Assembly (NCBI RefSeq): GCF_000067205.1
Contig: NC_010170.1
Span: 4,464,001 to 4,528,000 of the forward strand
DNA from: Bordetella petrii
GTDB taxonomy: Bacteria; Pseudomonadota; Gammaproteobacteria; Burkholderiales; Burkholderiaceae_B
Length of the DNA: 64,000 nt
Reading direction: 5' to 3'
The notes under the pieces are model-generated. The model was not told the DNA's origin. It saw only the letters and a program-made list of their open reading frames with translations, and did not search any database. The translations under genes and the position numbers were made by a program. Shown piece after piece: positions 17,123-28,200 of the stretch. Position 1 is the stretch's first letter. Every line of letters starts with the position of its first letter.

Positions 17123-18013
17123 TCAATCGCCCGAGTGCTCGCGCAGGCGCGCGATGAATCGCTCCACCGACACCGGCGAGTCCTCGCCGGCGGGCCGTAG
17201 CAAGTAGGTCGTGATGACTGCGGAATCCATGGCCAGAGGGCGGATCACCACGTCGGGGCGCAGGCTCGCCGCGATCCTGGTTTCGGTGATGAAGCCTACC
17301 CCGTAGCCGGCACCGACCAGGGTGAGCATCATGTCCAATGACGACACGTGCTCGGCGACGTCGGGTGGACGCTCCAAAGGCCGCAGCAGCCGCGCCAGTT
17401 CACGATAGTAGCCTTCGCATACCTGCGGATCGCATAAGACCAGTGGGTAGATCGCAAGCTGATGCAGCGGAACAGCCTTGTGTGAAAGCAAAGGATGCCG
17501 GGCGGGCACGGCAACCACCAGCGGATCGTGCCAGAGTGGCTCGGTAACGATGCCGTCGCCGACCTCCGCCGTGTGCGCAAACCCGATCGAGAAGTCGCCT
17601 GAGCGCAAACCACGCAACTGATCGGCTAACGGCACTTCCGACAGGCGAATCTCGATCTCCGGCTCTTCCTCGCGGCAGCGGGCCAGGAGGGCCGACAGCC
17701 TGGGATCGATTGCACCGTCGGATACGGCAATGCGAAGGCTTCCGCTCAGGCCCGCAGCGACCGCCTGTACGTTCTCCTGAGCCTGTTTGAGGACGGCGAA
17801 CACTCTGCGCACATCTTGCAGGAACGTTGCTCCCGCCTCGGTCAGTACCGTGCCTCGGCGGTTGCGCTCGAAGAGCACCACACCCAGATCATCCTCAAGC
17901 TCTTTGATGGCGCGGGACAAGGGTGGCTGTTCGATATGCAGGCGCTCTGCGGCCCGTGTGAAGTGCAGCTCTTCTGCGAGAGCCACAAAGCAGCGAAGGT
18001 GTCGCAGTTCCAT
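17123..18013 (-). CDS. LysR-family transcriptional regulator (cassette copy 2)
   Basis: The 296-residue protein begins MELRHLRCFVALAEELHFTR and has the LysR HTH (RAAERLHIEQPPLSRAIKEL) and a full effector domain (GSLRIAVSDGAIDPRLSALL). It parallels copy 1 throughout, including the ARCREEEPEIEIRLSEVPL stretch and the C-terminal TTYLLRP. It closes the second LysR-like/XRE/LysR cassette just before the defence island. Confidence 0.92.
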   Translation of the reverse strand: MELRHLRCFVALAEELHFTRAAERLHIEQPPLSRAIKELEDDLGVVLFERNRRGTVLTEAGATFLQDVRRVFAVLKQAQENVQAVAAGLSGSLRIAVSDGAIDPRLSALLARCREEEPEIEIRLSEVPLADQLRGLRSGDFSIGFAHTAEVGDGIVTEPLWHDPLVVAVPARHPLLSHKAVPLHQLAIYPLVLCDPQVCEGYYRELARLLRPLERPPDVAEHVSSLDMMLTLVGAGYGVGFITETRIAASLRPDVVIRPLAMDSAVITTYLLRPAGEDSPVSVERFIARLREHSGD

Positions 18014-18292
18014 GGGTCGTGCTCCTGTTCCGTATCAGCGATCTATTCGCACCAGCTCTCGTCCGCAGTGACCTGCTGGATGCACGTCCAGTCCACGTCA
18101 CTCCTGGCGCGCTGCGCTGGACTGAAGCGCCTGCCAGTCCACGCCGGATCACTCATTTGCGCCTCAAAAATGGTTATCATAATGCAGCTAACTAGTGAAT
18201 CAACTTAGATTTATAGACGTCTTTCCACACAGACCATATACTTTCTGCAGAAATTTACACGAGCATTCGCTAACCCGAACGAGCCAGTCAGG

Positions 18293-19201
18293 ATGCCCCA
18301 CCAACAGCTTGCCAATCTCACCCAGCCACAGCGTGACCGCCTCGCGTTCGTGGAATTGCGTCTGCGCTTCATTGGGGAGATGCGCCGCCAGGACTTGGTC
18401 GCGCGTTTTGGTATCCAGTCCGCTGCCGCGTCCAGGGATCTGGCGCTGTACAAGGACTTGGCTCCGGGCAATATCGACTACGACGGCAAAGGCAAGTTCT
18501 ACGTCCTGGGTTCGAGCTTCCAGCCGATCTTCGATTTCCCACCCGAGCGGGTGTTGTCGTGGCTGACCCAGGGGTTTGGCGACGGTGAACCGATGCACAT
18601 CAAGGCGTGGGTGGCCAGCGAGAGCCCGTCCCGGCTCACTCACCCTGACCTGGCAATCTTGGCGAGCGTCACTCGGGCCATTCATTACGAGTGCCCGCTC
18701 GGCATCGAGTACCACTCCATCTCCAGCGGTCGCACCGCGCGGGAGATCGTCCCGTTCGCGCTGATCGACAACGGCCTGCGCTGGCACGTGCGCGCCTTCG
18801 ACCGCAAATCGCAGGAGTTCCGCGATTTCGTCCTCACCCGGATCAAGCGCCCTGTGGTGCGCAAGGGGCAGCCCGTAGAGTCCCACGAGATGAGCGATCA
18901 AGACATCCAGTGGACCCGGATTGTCGAGCTGGAGCTGGTCCCTCATCCCGACCAGCCTCGGCCAGAAATCACCGAAATGGACTACGGCATGCAGGGTGGT
19001 GCGCTGCACATGAAGCTGCGCGCCGCCACGGCGGGCTACATCCTGCGCAAATGGAGTGTGGACTGTTCCCCCGACCATCGCCTGCGCGGCCCGGAGTACC
19101 GGCTTTGGTTGAAAGACCATCTGGCGATCTACGGCGTGCGCAATGCGGTGCTGGCGCCGGGGTATGCGCCGCCAAGCGCAGAAACGTCGATTGATGACTG
19201 A
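18293..19201 (+). CDS. WYL-domain transcriptional regulator of the defence operon
   Basis: The 302-residue protein has an N-terminal winged HTH (LRFIGEMRRQDLVARFGIQS followed by AAASRDLALYK, about residues 23-55) and a central WYL-type domain: AIHYECPLGIEYHSISSGRT, then VPFALIDNGLRWHVRAFDRK, where the usual W-Y-L is replaced by L-R-W-H-V-R-A-F. A C-terminal WCX-like domain follows. WYL proteins bind nucleic acids or nucleotides and often repress defence operons. It lies 12 bp upstream of the helicase gene and is likely the first gene of that operon. Confidence 0.85.
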   Translation: MPHQQLANLTQPQRDRLAFVELRLRFIGEMRRQDLVARFGIQSAAASRDLALYKDLAPGNIDYDGKGKFYVLGSSFQPIFDFPPERVLSWLTQGFGDGEPMHIKAWVASESPSRLTHPDLAILASVTRAIHYECPLGIEYHSISSGRTAREIVPFALIDNGLRWHVRAFDRKSQEFRDFVLTRIKRPVVRKGQPVESHEMSDQDIQWTRIVELELVPHPDQPRPEITEMDYGMQGGALHMKLRAATAGYILRKWSVDCSPDHRLRGPEYRLWLKDHLAIYGVRNAVLAPGYAPPSAETSIDD

Positions 19202-19213
19202 ACGGAAGCGACC

Positions 19214-22200
19214 ATGAAGCTGATCCAAAACACCGGAACACAGCGCGTCATCGACTTGATGAGGCCCAACCTCAAACACGGCAACCGACTCGACTGTGTA
19301 ACGCCTTCGTTTTCTCTCTACGCCTTCGCAGAAATCCGGGAGGCGTTGTCCGCTCTGGATCGAGTCCAATTGATCGTGCCTCCCGATAATGAGGCGCTCG
19401 AACTCCTGGGCACGGAGGGCGACCGCGCTGCGCGCAATCGTCTGCAGGCACGTTGGCTGGCCAATCAGTGCGCGAAATGGATCAGTGGAAAAGTAGCGCT
19501 CCGGCGGGCATCGAGGTCGGTGCCACAGGGGGCTGCTGTCTTGCGCAGCCCGGATGGGACACCTGCACAAGTGGTTCTGGGCTCCTTTGCCTTCAACACA
19601 TCTGGCCTTGGCCTGACGCCAGGCAATCCATTGAACCTGATTCAGGCGTCAGAAACGGCCGAGGAAGCCGCGCAGCTCGCCCAATGGTTCGATCACCAGT
19701 GGGCAGCCTTGCAAACTGCTGCTTCAACCGACCCCGAGGGTCAGGAAGAAGAGCACGAATCCGTTCTTGAGGCGTTGCGAGCCCTTGGCGAACACCGTGA
19801 CCCGTTCACTATCTACACCTTGATGCTGCACCGCCTGTTTCAGGACAGCGGTGACGAGATGGACGAGGAGCGCATCGTCAAGTCTGCCACTGGCATCCGT
19901 AATACCGTGGTGTGGAAAAAGCTCTTTAAGTTTCAACGCGATGGTGTGGTGGGTGCCATCGACAAGCTGAACCGCTTTGGCGGCTGCATCATCGCCGACA
20001 GTGTAGGGCTGGGTAAAACCTTTGAAGCTCTGGCCATCATCAAGTATCACGAGCTGCGCAACGACCGCGTTCTGGTGCTGGCGCCCAAACGCCTGCGCGA
20101 CAACTGGACGCTCTACAAGGCCAACGACAAGCGCAACATCCTTGCGGCTGATCGGTTCAACTACGACGTGCTCAACCACACCGATTTGTCGCGCGATGGC
20201 GGCCTGTCGGGTGACATCGACCTGTCTCATGTGAACTGGGGCAACTACGACCTGGTGGTGATCGACGAGTCGCACAATTTCCGCAACAAGGCCACGCACA
20301 AGGGCAAGGAATCGCGCTACGACCGCCTGATGCGACGCATCATCCGTGAAGGCGTCAAGACCCGCGTGCTGATGCTCTCGGCCACGCCGGTGAACAATCG
20401 CCTGGCCGACCTGCGCAACCAGATTGCCTTTGCCACCGAAGGCGATGACGCCGCCCTGATGGAGCATGGCATCGCCAGCATCGAGGCCACGACCCGCAAG
20501 GCGCAGGCGCAATTCAATCGCTGGCTGGCGCTGGACGAAGCTGAAAAGACCCCCAGTCAGTTGGTAGAAATGCTGGGGTTCGACTACTTCACCCTGTTGG
20601 ACCATCTCACCATTGCCCGCTCCAGGCGGCATGTTGAGAAGTATTACGGTACCAGCGAGACCGGCCGCTTCCCTGACAGACTGCCGCCCATCAACATCAA
20701 GGCCGACGTGGACCTTGCGGGCGAATTCCGTGCCATCCGCGACATCAACCAGGAAATCCGTCGGCTCACGCTCGCCAGCTACGCGCCGCTGCGCTATGTG
20801 CTGCCCCACAAGCAGGCGGCCTACGACGCCAAATACAGCACCCAGGTGCGTGGCGGCGAAGGTTTCTTCCGCCAGGCGGATCGTGAGGAAAGCCTGATCC
20901 ACCTGCTGCGCGTGAACGTGCTCAAACGCATGGAAAGCTGTGTATCGGCCTTCACCCTGACCGTGCAGCGCCAACTCAAGGATGTAGAGAACACACTGGC
21001 ACGCATCGAATCCCATGCCGAAGCACTGGAGGAAATCGACATTGCCGACGTCGATATCGACGACCCGGCGTTCGAAGCCTTGCTGGTCGGTCGCAAGGTC
21101 AAGGTGCTGCTGGGCGATGTGGATCTGATCCGCTGGAAGCAGGATCTGCTGGAAGACCGCAACCGCCTGGCGACCCTGCTGGCGGCAGCGCGCCAAGTGG
21201 ATGCCGCACGTGATGCCAAGCTGGCGGCCCTGCGCGACATGATTGCCCGCAAATGTGCCCAGCCCATCAACACCCACGATGGCAAAGCCAACCGCAAGAT
21301 CATCGTGTTCACGGCCTTCTCGGACACGGCGCACTATCTCTACGCCCAACTTGCCCCCTGGGCCAGGGATACGCTGGGCATACATGCGGCGGTCGTCACC
21401 GGCAGCGCCGGCATCCAGGCCACGTTGCCGGGCCTGCGCAAAGGCATGGGCGATGTGCTTTCGGCCTTCGCGCCGCGCGCCAAGGAACGCCCGCAAGACA
21501 TGGCGGGTGACGGCGAGATCGACTTGCTGATCGCCACCGATTGCATCTCCGAAGGGCAGAACCTGCAAGACTGCGACTGGCTGATCAACTACGACATCCA
21601 CTGGAACCCGGTGCGCATCATCCAGCGCTTCGGGCGCATCGACCGCATCGGCTCGCCCAACCAGCGCATCCAGCTCGTGAACTTCTGGCCCAACATGGAG
21701 CTGGAGGAATACATCAACCTGGAGCAGCGCGTCAGCGGTCGCATGGTACTGCTCGATGTCTCGGCCACGGGCGAAGAAAACCTGATCGAGCAGCAGTCCG
21801 GCAACGCCATGAACGACCTGGAGTACCGGCGCAAGCAGCTGCTCAAATTGCAGGACACGGTCATCGACATGGAAGACCTGTCCACTGGCGTGGCGATTAC
21901 CGACCTCACCCTGACCGACTTCCGCATCGACCTCGCGCAGTTCCTTAAAAGCCACCCCGGCAAGCTGGACACCCAGCCGCTGGGGGCTTTTGCGGTCACC
22001 ACCACGCTGGATGCCGACATTCCCCCTGGCGTGATCTTTTGCCTGCAAGCCTGCGGCCCGACGGCAAAATCCGCTGCGTCGTCCGACTACCCGCTCGCGC
22101 CGCACTACCTGGTGCATGTCGGCGATGACGGCCACGTATTGTTGCCCTACCCGCAGGCCAAGCGCATCCTGGATCGCCTCAAGCGCCTGGCGCTGGGGCG

Positions 22201-22447
22201 AGAACGGCCGGATGACAGTGCCTGCGCGCGCTTCGACAAGGCGACAAAAAGCGGTGAGGACATGCGCCACGCCCAGAAGCTGCTGGCCGCCGCGGTGGCC
22301 TCCGTCGCCGGCAAGCATGAGGAACGAGCCGTTGCCAGCCTCTTCACACCTGGCGGCACGCACGCCATGAAGGGCGAGTTCGCTGGTAGTGACGACTTCG
22401 AGGTGGTGGCATTTCTGGTGGTGCTGCCCGAGCATGAAGCGGCATGA
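19214..22447 (+). CDS. SNF2/HepA-type helicase with N-terminal PLD-like domain
   Basis: The 1,077-residue protein starts with a phospholipase D-like segment (SFAFNTSGLGLTPGNPLNLI near residues 130-150), then SF2 helicase motifs: Walker A DSVGLGKT at about 262, DEAH-box variant VVIDESHNFRNKATHKGK at about 350, motif III LMLSATPVNN, and motif VI IQRFGRIDRIGSPNQRIQLV at about 806. The arrangement matches large helicases found beside DUF4391 and type III-like methylases in defence islands. It would remodel or translocate on DNA at the expense of ATP. Its stop overlaps the DUF4391 start (ATGA). A long antisense frame here is a GC-driven shadow. Confidence 0.9.
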   Translation: MKLIQNTGTQRVIDLMRPNLKHGNRLDCVTPSFSLYAFAEIREALSALDRVQLIVPPDNEALELLGTEGDRAARNRLQARWLANQCAKWISGKVALRRASRSVPQGAAVLRSPDGTPAQVVLGSFAFNTSGLGLTPGNPLNLIQASETAEEAAQLAQWFDHQWAALQTAASTDPEGQEEEHESVLEALRALGEHRDPFTIYTLMLHRLFQDSGDEMDEERIVKSATGIRNTVVWKKLFKFQRDGVVGAIDKLNRFGGCIIADSVGLGKTFEALAIIKYHELRNDRVLVLAPKRLRDNWTLYKANDKRNILAADRFNYDVLNHTDLSRDGGLSGDIDLSHVNWGNYDLVVIDESHNFRNKATHKGKESRYDRLMRRIIREGVKTRVLMLSATPVNNRLADLRNQIAFATEGDDAALMEHGIASIEATTRKAQAQFNRWLALDEAEKTPSQLVEMLGFDYFTLLDHLTIARSRRHVEKYYGTSETGRFPDRLPPINIKADVDLAGEFRAIRDINQEIRRLTLASYAPLRYVLPHKQAAYDAKYSTQVRGGEGFFRQADREESLIHLLRVNVLKRMESCVSAFTLTVQRQLKDVENTLARIESHAEALEEIDIADVDIDDPAFEALLVGRKVKVLLGDVDLIRWKQDLLEDRNRLATLLAAARQVDAARDAKLAALRDMIARKCAQPINTHDGKANRKIIVFTAFSDTAHYLYAQLAPWARDTLGIHAAVVTGSAGIQATLPGLRKGMGDVLSAFAPRAKERPQDMAGDGEIDLLIATDCISEGQNLQDCDWLINYDIHWNPVRIIQRFGRIDRIGSPNQRIQLVNFWPNMELEEYINLEQRVSGRMVLLDVSATGEENLIEQQSGNAMNDLEYRRKQLLKLQDTVIDMEDLSTGVAITDLTLTDFRIDLAQFLKSHPGKLDTQPLGAFAVTTTLDADIPPGVIFCLQACGPTAKSAASSDYPLAPHYLVHVGDDGHVLLPYPQAKRILDRLKRLALGRERPDDSACARFDKATKSGEDMRHAQKLLAAAVASVAGKHEERAVASLFTPGGTHAMKGEFAGSDDFEVVAFLVVLPEHEAA

Positions 22448-23259
22448 CAATGGCAACATCACGCGCGCTTCTTGATGCTTTACAACTGCCCGACAGCGCA
22501 CGGGTAGACCAGCGGGTTCCCAAGAAGCTGTTGCTGGAGAACGGTGCGCCCACGGCATCCGACAAGCGCCTGATCACGGACGCCATTGAAGAAATCCAGT
22601 GGCTTGCCGCACTCAAGCCCAACACCATTGGCGTACCCAGCTACCGGGACGCGCAGCGTGAATACCTGGAAATCGCCGTGCTGGGCGTGACCCTGCGTGG
22701 TGCTGTCAAGCCCGCCAGTCTCGCTCGCCTTGCCGAACTGGTGCATCGGGCCGTGCCGTATCCCGTGTTACTGCTGATGGAAGGCCCGGCACTGACCCTC
22801 TCGCTGGCGCACAAGCGCTGGGCGCAGAACGAAGCGGGCAAGGTCGTGCTCGACGGCGACCCAGCATCTGCTTCGCTGTCCCACATCACCGAAGATGTCG
22901 TCCAAGATGCGGAGGCGGTGGATCGCTCAATAGCCCCCCAAATCGAGCGCGCCTTCGTGCAGTCCCTGTCGATAGCGCGCCAGCCCCAGACCACGCTGCA
23001 TGCCCTTTATCAGGGTTGGATGGAGCGCGTGTGTGCCTTGCAGGCGGCACGGCTGACGGGTACCTACCAGGCTGACACAACCCCGGAACAAGCGGCTGCC
23101 CGCTGGCAGGCGCTGGCTGATTGTGCGCGGCTGGAGAACGAGATCGACCGCCTGCGAGCGCAAGCCGCCAAGGAAAAACAACTGGCGCGCCAGGTGGAAC
23201 TGAACCTGACGCTCAAGCGCGTGCAGGCCGAACTGGCCGCCGCGCGCCGACAACTTTGA
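22444..23259 (+). CDS. DUF4391-family protein
   Basis: The 271-residue protein has the DUF4391 pattern: an N-terminal segment VPKKLLLENGAPTASDKRLI, then IEEIQWLAALKPNTIGVPSY, and a C-terminal coiled coil rich in Glu/Arg/Gln (about residues 220-270). No catalytic motif is visible. In other genomes this family sits between an SNF2-type helicase and a type III-like methylase, as here. It may be an adaptor that holds the complex together; that role is inference. It is coupled to the helicase by a 4-bp overlap. Confidence 0.8.
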   Translation: MTMATSRALLDALQLPDSARVDQRVPKKLLLENGAPTASDKRLITDAIEEIQWLAALKPNTIGVPSYRDAQREYLEIAVLGVTLRGAVKPASLARLAELVHRAVPYPVLLLMEGPALTLSLAHKRWAQNEAGKVVLDGDPASASLSHITEDVVQDAEAVDRSIAPQIERAFVQSLSIARQPQTTLHALYQGWMERVCALQAARLTGTYQADTTPEQAAARWQALADCARLENEIDRLRAQAAKEKQLARQVELNLTLKRVQAELAAARRQL

Positions 23260-23300
23260 ATCATTGAGCTTTAAAGCTTGAACGACTGATGGAGAACAAT

Positions 23301-25199
23301 ATGAACAAACTCACGGCAGCCAGCCCCGAGGCTCAGTCCGCCGATCTGGTGGCGGGCAACATCGACCAGCTCAAGGCCCTGTTCCCGGACCTCATTACTG
23401 AAGGCCCGAACGGCACTGCGGTGAATGTGGATGTGCTCAAGGCGCTGGTGGGTGACCAGACCGTCACCGATGCCGATGAGAAATACGGTCTCAACTGGCA
23501 CGGCAAGCGCCGCGCGCGGCAATTGGCGCTGACACCGAGTACCGGCACTCTTCGGCCCTGTCCGGACGAGAGCGTGGATTGGGAAACCACCCAGAACCTG
23601 ATGATCGAGGGTGACAACCTCGAAGTGCTCAAGCTGCTGCAGAAAAGCTATGCCGGCAAGGTCAAGCTGATCTATATCGACCCGCCCTACAACACCGGCA
23701 AGGACTTTGTGTACCCGGATAACTTCCAGGACAACATCAAGAACTATTTGGAACTGACCGGGCAGGTGGAAGGCGGGCAGAAGATCAGCAGCAATACCGA
23801 AGCCAGCGGGCGGTTTCATACCGACTGGTTGAACATGATTTATCCGCGTTTGAAGCTCGCGCGAAACCTCCTTCGCCGAGACGGCACAATATTCATTAGC
23901 ATCGACGATGGAGAGTTGCCGCGCCTTCGAGTTGCGGCAGATGATATTTTTGGCGAAGAGAACTTCCTTGCGTGTTTCATTTGGAAGAGTCGACAGAACA
24001 AGGACAACCGAACCGTAACAGGAGCGTCGGTTGATCACGAGTACATAGTTTGCTACGGCAACTCAATTAGAGGGGCCGCTCGCGACCGGAGCCAATACTC
24101 AAATCCAGATGGCGATCCGAGGGGGGATTGGACCAGCGCAAACATGGTTGGGATCGCTACTGCAGATCGGCGACCGAATCTCCATTACGACTTAGTTAAT
24201 CCTGAGACTGGAATTAATTATGGCTGCCCGGATATGGGGTGGCGGTATGAACCAAAGACCATGGAGCGCTTGATTTCGGAAGGCAGGATTTTGTGGCCCG
24301 CATCCACGGATGGGCGCCCACGACGAAAGGCTTTTCTCTCGGAATTGGATTCAGACTTTACAGGTTTTTCCACAATCGTCGGCGATGGAGTATTTACTCG
24401 CGACGGCACCGCTGATATCGATGCGTTGTTCGATGCGCGTATTTTCAACTTCCCAAAGCCAGTAGAGCTTGTGGCTGGTCTTATTGAGCAAGGTTCCGAA
24501 GGTGATGACATCATCTTGGATTTCTTTGCTGGTTCGGGGACATCCGCGCATGCCTCCATGTACCAGAATGCTGCCGACGGCGGCAACCGCCGTTACATCA
24601 CTGTCCAACTGCCAGAGCCTCTTGATCCTGCAGATAGGGAGCAAAAAACCGCAGCAGACTTCTGCGACAAACTCGGCAAATCCCGCACCATTGCGGAACT
24701 CACCAAAGAGCGAATTCGCCGCGCTGCCGCCAAGGTAAAGGCAGAGAATCCGCTGTTTGCCGGCGATACCGGCTTCCGCGTCTTCAAGCTCGATACTTCC
24801 AATATCCGCGCCTGGAACCCGAAGCCGGATGATCTAGAAGCCACACTGTTCGACCATCAGGATCATCTGCTCGAAGGTCGCAGCGAGGCTGATGTGCTTT
24901 ACGAACTGCTGCTCAAGCTCGGGCTCGACCTGTGCGTGCCCATCGAACAGCGCAATATTGAGGGCCTTCACGTCCATGCCATCGGCGGCGGTGTGCTGCT
25001 GACTTGCCTGGCCGAGACCATCACCCGCGAGCAGGTAGAGGCGCTCGCCCAGGGCATCATCGGCTGGCACAAGGAGCTGGCCCCCGCCGGCGATACCACT
25101 TGCGTGTTCCGCGACAGCGCCTTTGCCGACGACGTGGCCAAAACCAACCTCGCCGCCATTCTGGAGCAGCACGGCATCCAGAACGTGCGCAGCTTGTAA
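23301..25199 (+). CDS. Type III-like adenine DNA methyltransferase (Mod)
   Basis: The 632-residue protein is a beta-class N6-adenine methylase: catalytic motif IV YIDPPYNTGKDF at about residue 126, a variable target-recognition region at about 180-400, and SAM-binding motif I DFFAGSGTSAHA at about 408. The start at 23301 is set by a GGAG 7 bases upstream; an upstream ATG at 23289 is less well placed. It would protect host DNA and supply target recognition to the restriction subunit 11 bp downstream. The recognition region is visibly less GC-rich than the ends, which suggests specificity exchange. Confidence 0.92.
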   Translation: MNKLTAASPEAQSADLVAGNIDQLKALFPDLITEGPNGTAVNVDVLKALVGDQTVTDADEKYGLNWHGKRRARQLALTPSTGTLRPCPDESVDWETTQNLMIEGDNLEVLKLLQKSYAGKVKLIYIDPPYNTGKDFVYPDNFQDNIKNYLELTGQVEGGQKISSNTEASGRFHTDWLNMIYPRLKLARNLLRRDGTIFISIDDGELPRLRVAADDIFGEENFLACFIWKSRQNKDNRTVTGASVDHEYIVCYGNSIRGAARDRSQYSNPDGDPRGDWTSANMVGIATADRRPNLHYDLVNPETGINYGCPDMGWRYEPKTMERLISEGRILWPASTDGRPRRKAFLSELDSDFTGFSTIVGDGVFTRDGTADIDALFDARIFNFPKPVELVAGLIEQGSEGDDIILDFFAGSGTSAHASMYQNAADGGNRRYITVQLPEPLDPADREQKTAADFCDKLGKSRTIAELTKERIRRAAAKVKAENPLFAGDTGFRVFKLDTSNIRAWNPKPDDLEATLFDHQDHLLEGRSEADVLYELLLKLGLDLCVPIEQRNIEGLHVHAIGGGVLLTCLAETITREQVEALAQGIIGWHKELAPAGDTTCVFRDSAFADDVAKTNLAAILEQHGIQNVRSL

Positions 25200-25210
25200 G
25201 GGGGCTCGCC

Positions 25211-28200
25211 ATGAAACTCCACTTCGAGCCCAACCTCGACTATCAGATGCAGGCCATCGAGGCCGTGTGCGATCTTTTCCGTGGTCAGGAGGTCTGCCGC
25301 ACCGAATTTACGGTGACCATGAAACTGCCCGATGAGGTGCAGATGTCACTGGGTGTGGCGCAGTCCGACCTTGGCGTTGGCAACCGCTTGACCCTGCTGG
25401 ACGATGAACTGCTCAAGAACCTCGCGGACATCCAGTTGCGCGGTGGCCTGCCGCCTTCCGGCTCGCTGACTTCCGGCGACTTCACGGTGGAAATGGAGAC
25501 CGGCACCGGTAAGACCTATGTATACCTGCGCTCGATCTTCGAGCTGAACAAGCGCTACGGTTTCAGCAAGTTCGTGATCGTGGTGCCCTCGGTGGCGATC
25601 AAGGAAGGCGTCTACAAGACCCTGCAAATCACCGAGGAACACTTCAAGGGGCTCTACGCGGGCGTGCCCTTCGATTACTTCCTGTACGACTCGGGCAAGC
25701 CCGGGCCGGTGCGCAATTTCGCCACTAGTTCCAACATCCAGATCATGGTGGTGACGGTGGGCGCCATCAACAAGAAGGATGTGAACAACCTCTACAAAGA
25801 GACCGAGAAGACGGGCGGCGAGAAGCCCATCGACCTGATCAAGGCCACCCGGCCGATCATCATCGTGGATGAACCGCAAAGTGTGGACGGCGGCCTTGAA
25901 GGACGCGGCAAGGAAGCGCTGGATGCCATGAACCCGCTCTGCACGCTGCGCTATTCAGCTACCCATGTGGACAAGCACCACATGGTGTTCCGCCTGGATG
26001 CCGTGGATGCTTATGAGCGCAAGCTGGTCAAGCAGATCGAGGTGGCGTCGGCCACGGTGGAGGATGCGCACAACAAGCCTTTCGTGCGCCTGGTGAAGGT
26101 GGAAAACAAGCGCGGCCGCATCAGCGCCAAGGTCGAGCTGGATAAACAGACCGCCACTGGCGTGCAAAGGACTGAGGTGACGGTCAGCGATGGCGACGAC
26201 CTTCAGCAGAGCGCCGATGGCCGTGCGATCTACGCCGATTTTCGGGTGGGCGAGATCAATACGGCCAAGGGCGAAGCGTTCATGGAGCTGCGCTGCCCCG
26301 GCGGCGAAGTGTTTTTGCAGCCGGGTCAGGCCCACGGTGATGTGGATGCGCTGGCCGTGCAACGCGAGATGATCCGCCGCACGATCAAGGAGCATCTGGA
26401 CAAGGAAAAGCACCTGCGTCCATTGGGGATCAAGGTGTTGAGCCTGTTCTTCATCGACGCGGTGGACAAGTACCGTCAGTACGATGCGGACGGCCAGCCG
26501 GTCAAGGGCGTGTATGCGCAGATGTTCGAGGAAGAATATCGCCGTGCCGCCAAGTTGCCGGCCTACCAGAGTTTGTTTGCCGAGATCGACCTGGAGTCCG
26601 CCGCCGAAGAAGTGCACAACGGCTATTTCTCCATCGACAAGAAGGGCGGCTGGCTTGATACCGCCGAGAACAATGCGGGTAACCGGGAGAATGCCGAACG
26701 CGCCTACAACCTGATCATGAAAGAGAAGGAGAAGCTGCTGTCCTTCAGCACGCCGCTGAAGTTCATCTTCTCCCACTCCGCCCTCAAGGAAGGCTGGGAC
26801 AACCCCAACGTGTTCCAGATTTGCACCTTGCGCGACATCCAGACCGAGCGCGAGCGCCGCCAGACCATTGGTCGCGGCCTGCGCCTGTGCGTCAACCAGG
26901 ATGGCGAGCGGGTACGGGGCTTCGAGGTCAACACCCTGACCGTGGTGGCCACGGAAAACTACGAACAGTTTGCCGAAAACCTGCAGAAGGAAATCGAGAA
27001 AGACACAGGCATCCGCTTTGGCATTGTGGAGCAGCATCAATTTGCCGCCATTGCCGTGACTGGCGCTGATGGGCACGCCGCACCGCTGGGCATCGAGCAA
27101 TCGAAGGCACTGTGGGAGCACCTGAAAGCCGCCGGCCATATAGATGCCAAAGGCAAGGTGCAGGATTCACTGAAAACGGCGCTGAAAAACGGCACCTTGG
27201 AACTGCCGGCCGAGTTTGATGCGCAGAAAGCCCAGATTGCTGAAGTGCTGCGCAAGGTGTCGGGCCGGCTGGACATCAAGAATGCCGATGAGCGCAGGCA
27301 AGTGCCGCTGCGCAAGGGTAAGGATGGCAAGGTCGTTTATCTGAGCGACGAGTTCAAGGCACTGTGGGACCGCATCAAGCACCAGACAACGTACCGCGTG
27401 CAGTTCGATAACGCCAAGCTGGTGACGGATTGCATCGCAGCGTTGCAGAAGGCCCCGGTGATTGCCAAAGCACGGCTGCAATGGCGCAAGGCCGACATCT
27501 CTATCGGCAAGGCGGGTGTCGCCGCGACGGAGAAAGCGGGCGCGACGACCGTGGTGCTGGACGAGGCGGATATTGAGCTGCCGGATTTGCTGACCGACCT
27601 TCAGGATCGCACCCAGCTCACCCGGCGCACCATCGTCAGCATCCTGACGGGAAGCGGCCGCCTGGACGACTTCAAGCGCAATCCGCAGCAGTTCATCGAA
27701 TTGACCGCCGAGACCATTAACCGCTGCAAGCGCTTGGCCCTGGTCGATGGTATCAAGTACCAGAAGCTCGGCGACCAGCATGTCTATGCGCAGGAGCTGT
27801 TCGAGAAGGAGGAGCTCACCGGCTATCTCAAGAACATGCTGCTGGATACCCAGAAGTCGATCTACGAGCACGTGGTGTACGACTCGACCACAGAGCGGGA
27901 CTTCGCCGATGGGCTGGAGAAGAACGACGCCATCAAGCTCTATGCCAAGCTGCCAGGCTGGTTCAAAGTGCCCACGCCGCTGGGTACCTACAACCCCGAC
28001 TGGGCCGTGTTGGTGGAAGAAGACGGCACCCAGCACCTGTACTTTGTGGTGGAAACCAAGAGCAGCCTGTTTACCGACGATTTGCGCGACAAGGAAAGCG
28101 CCAAGATCGAATGCGGCAAGGCGCATTTCACTGCGCTGGGGGTTGGTGAGAACCCTGCCCGGTATGTGGTTGCGCGCTCGGTTGGTGATCTTTTGACCGA

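Noticed and set aside
19724..22558. Open frame of 944 codons on the minus strand across the SNF2 helicase gene
   Set aside because: Same reason: the plus-strand frame carries all helicase motifs and the antisense translation has none.
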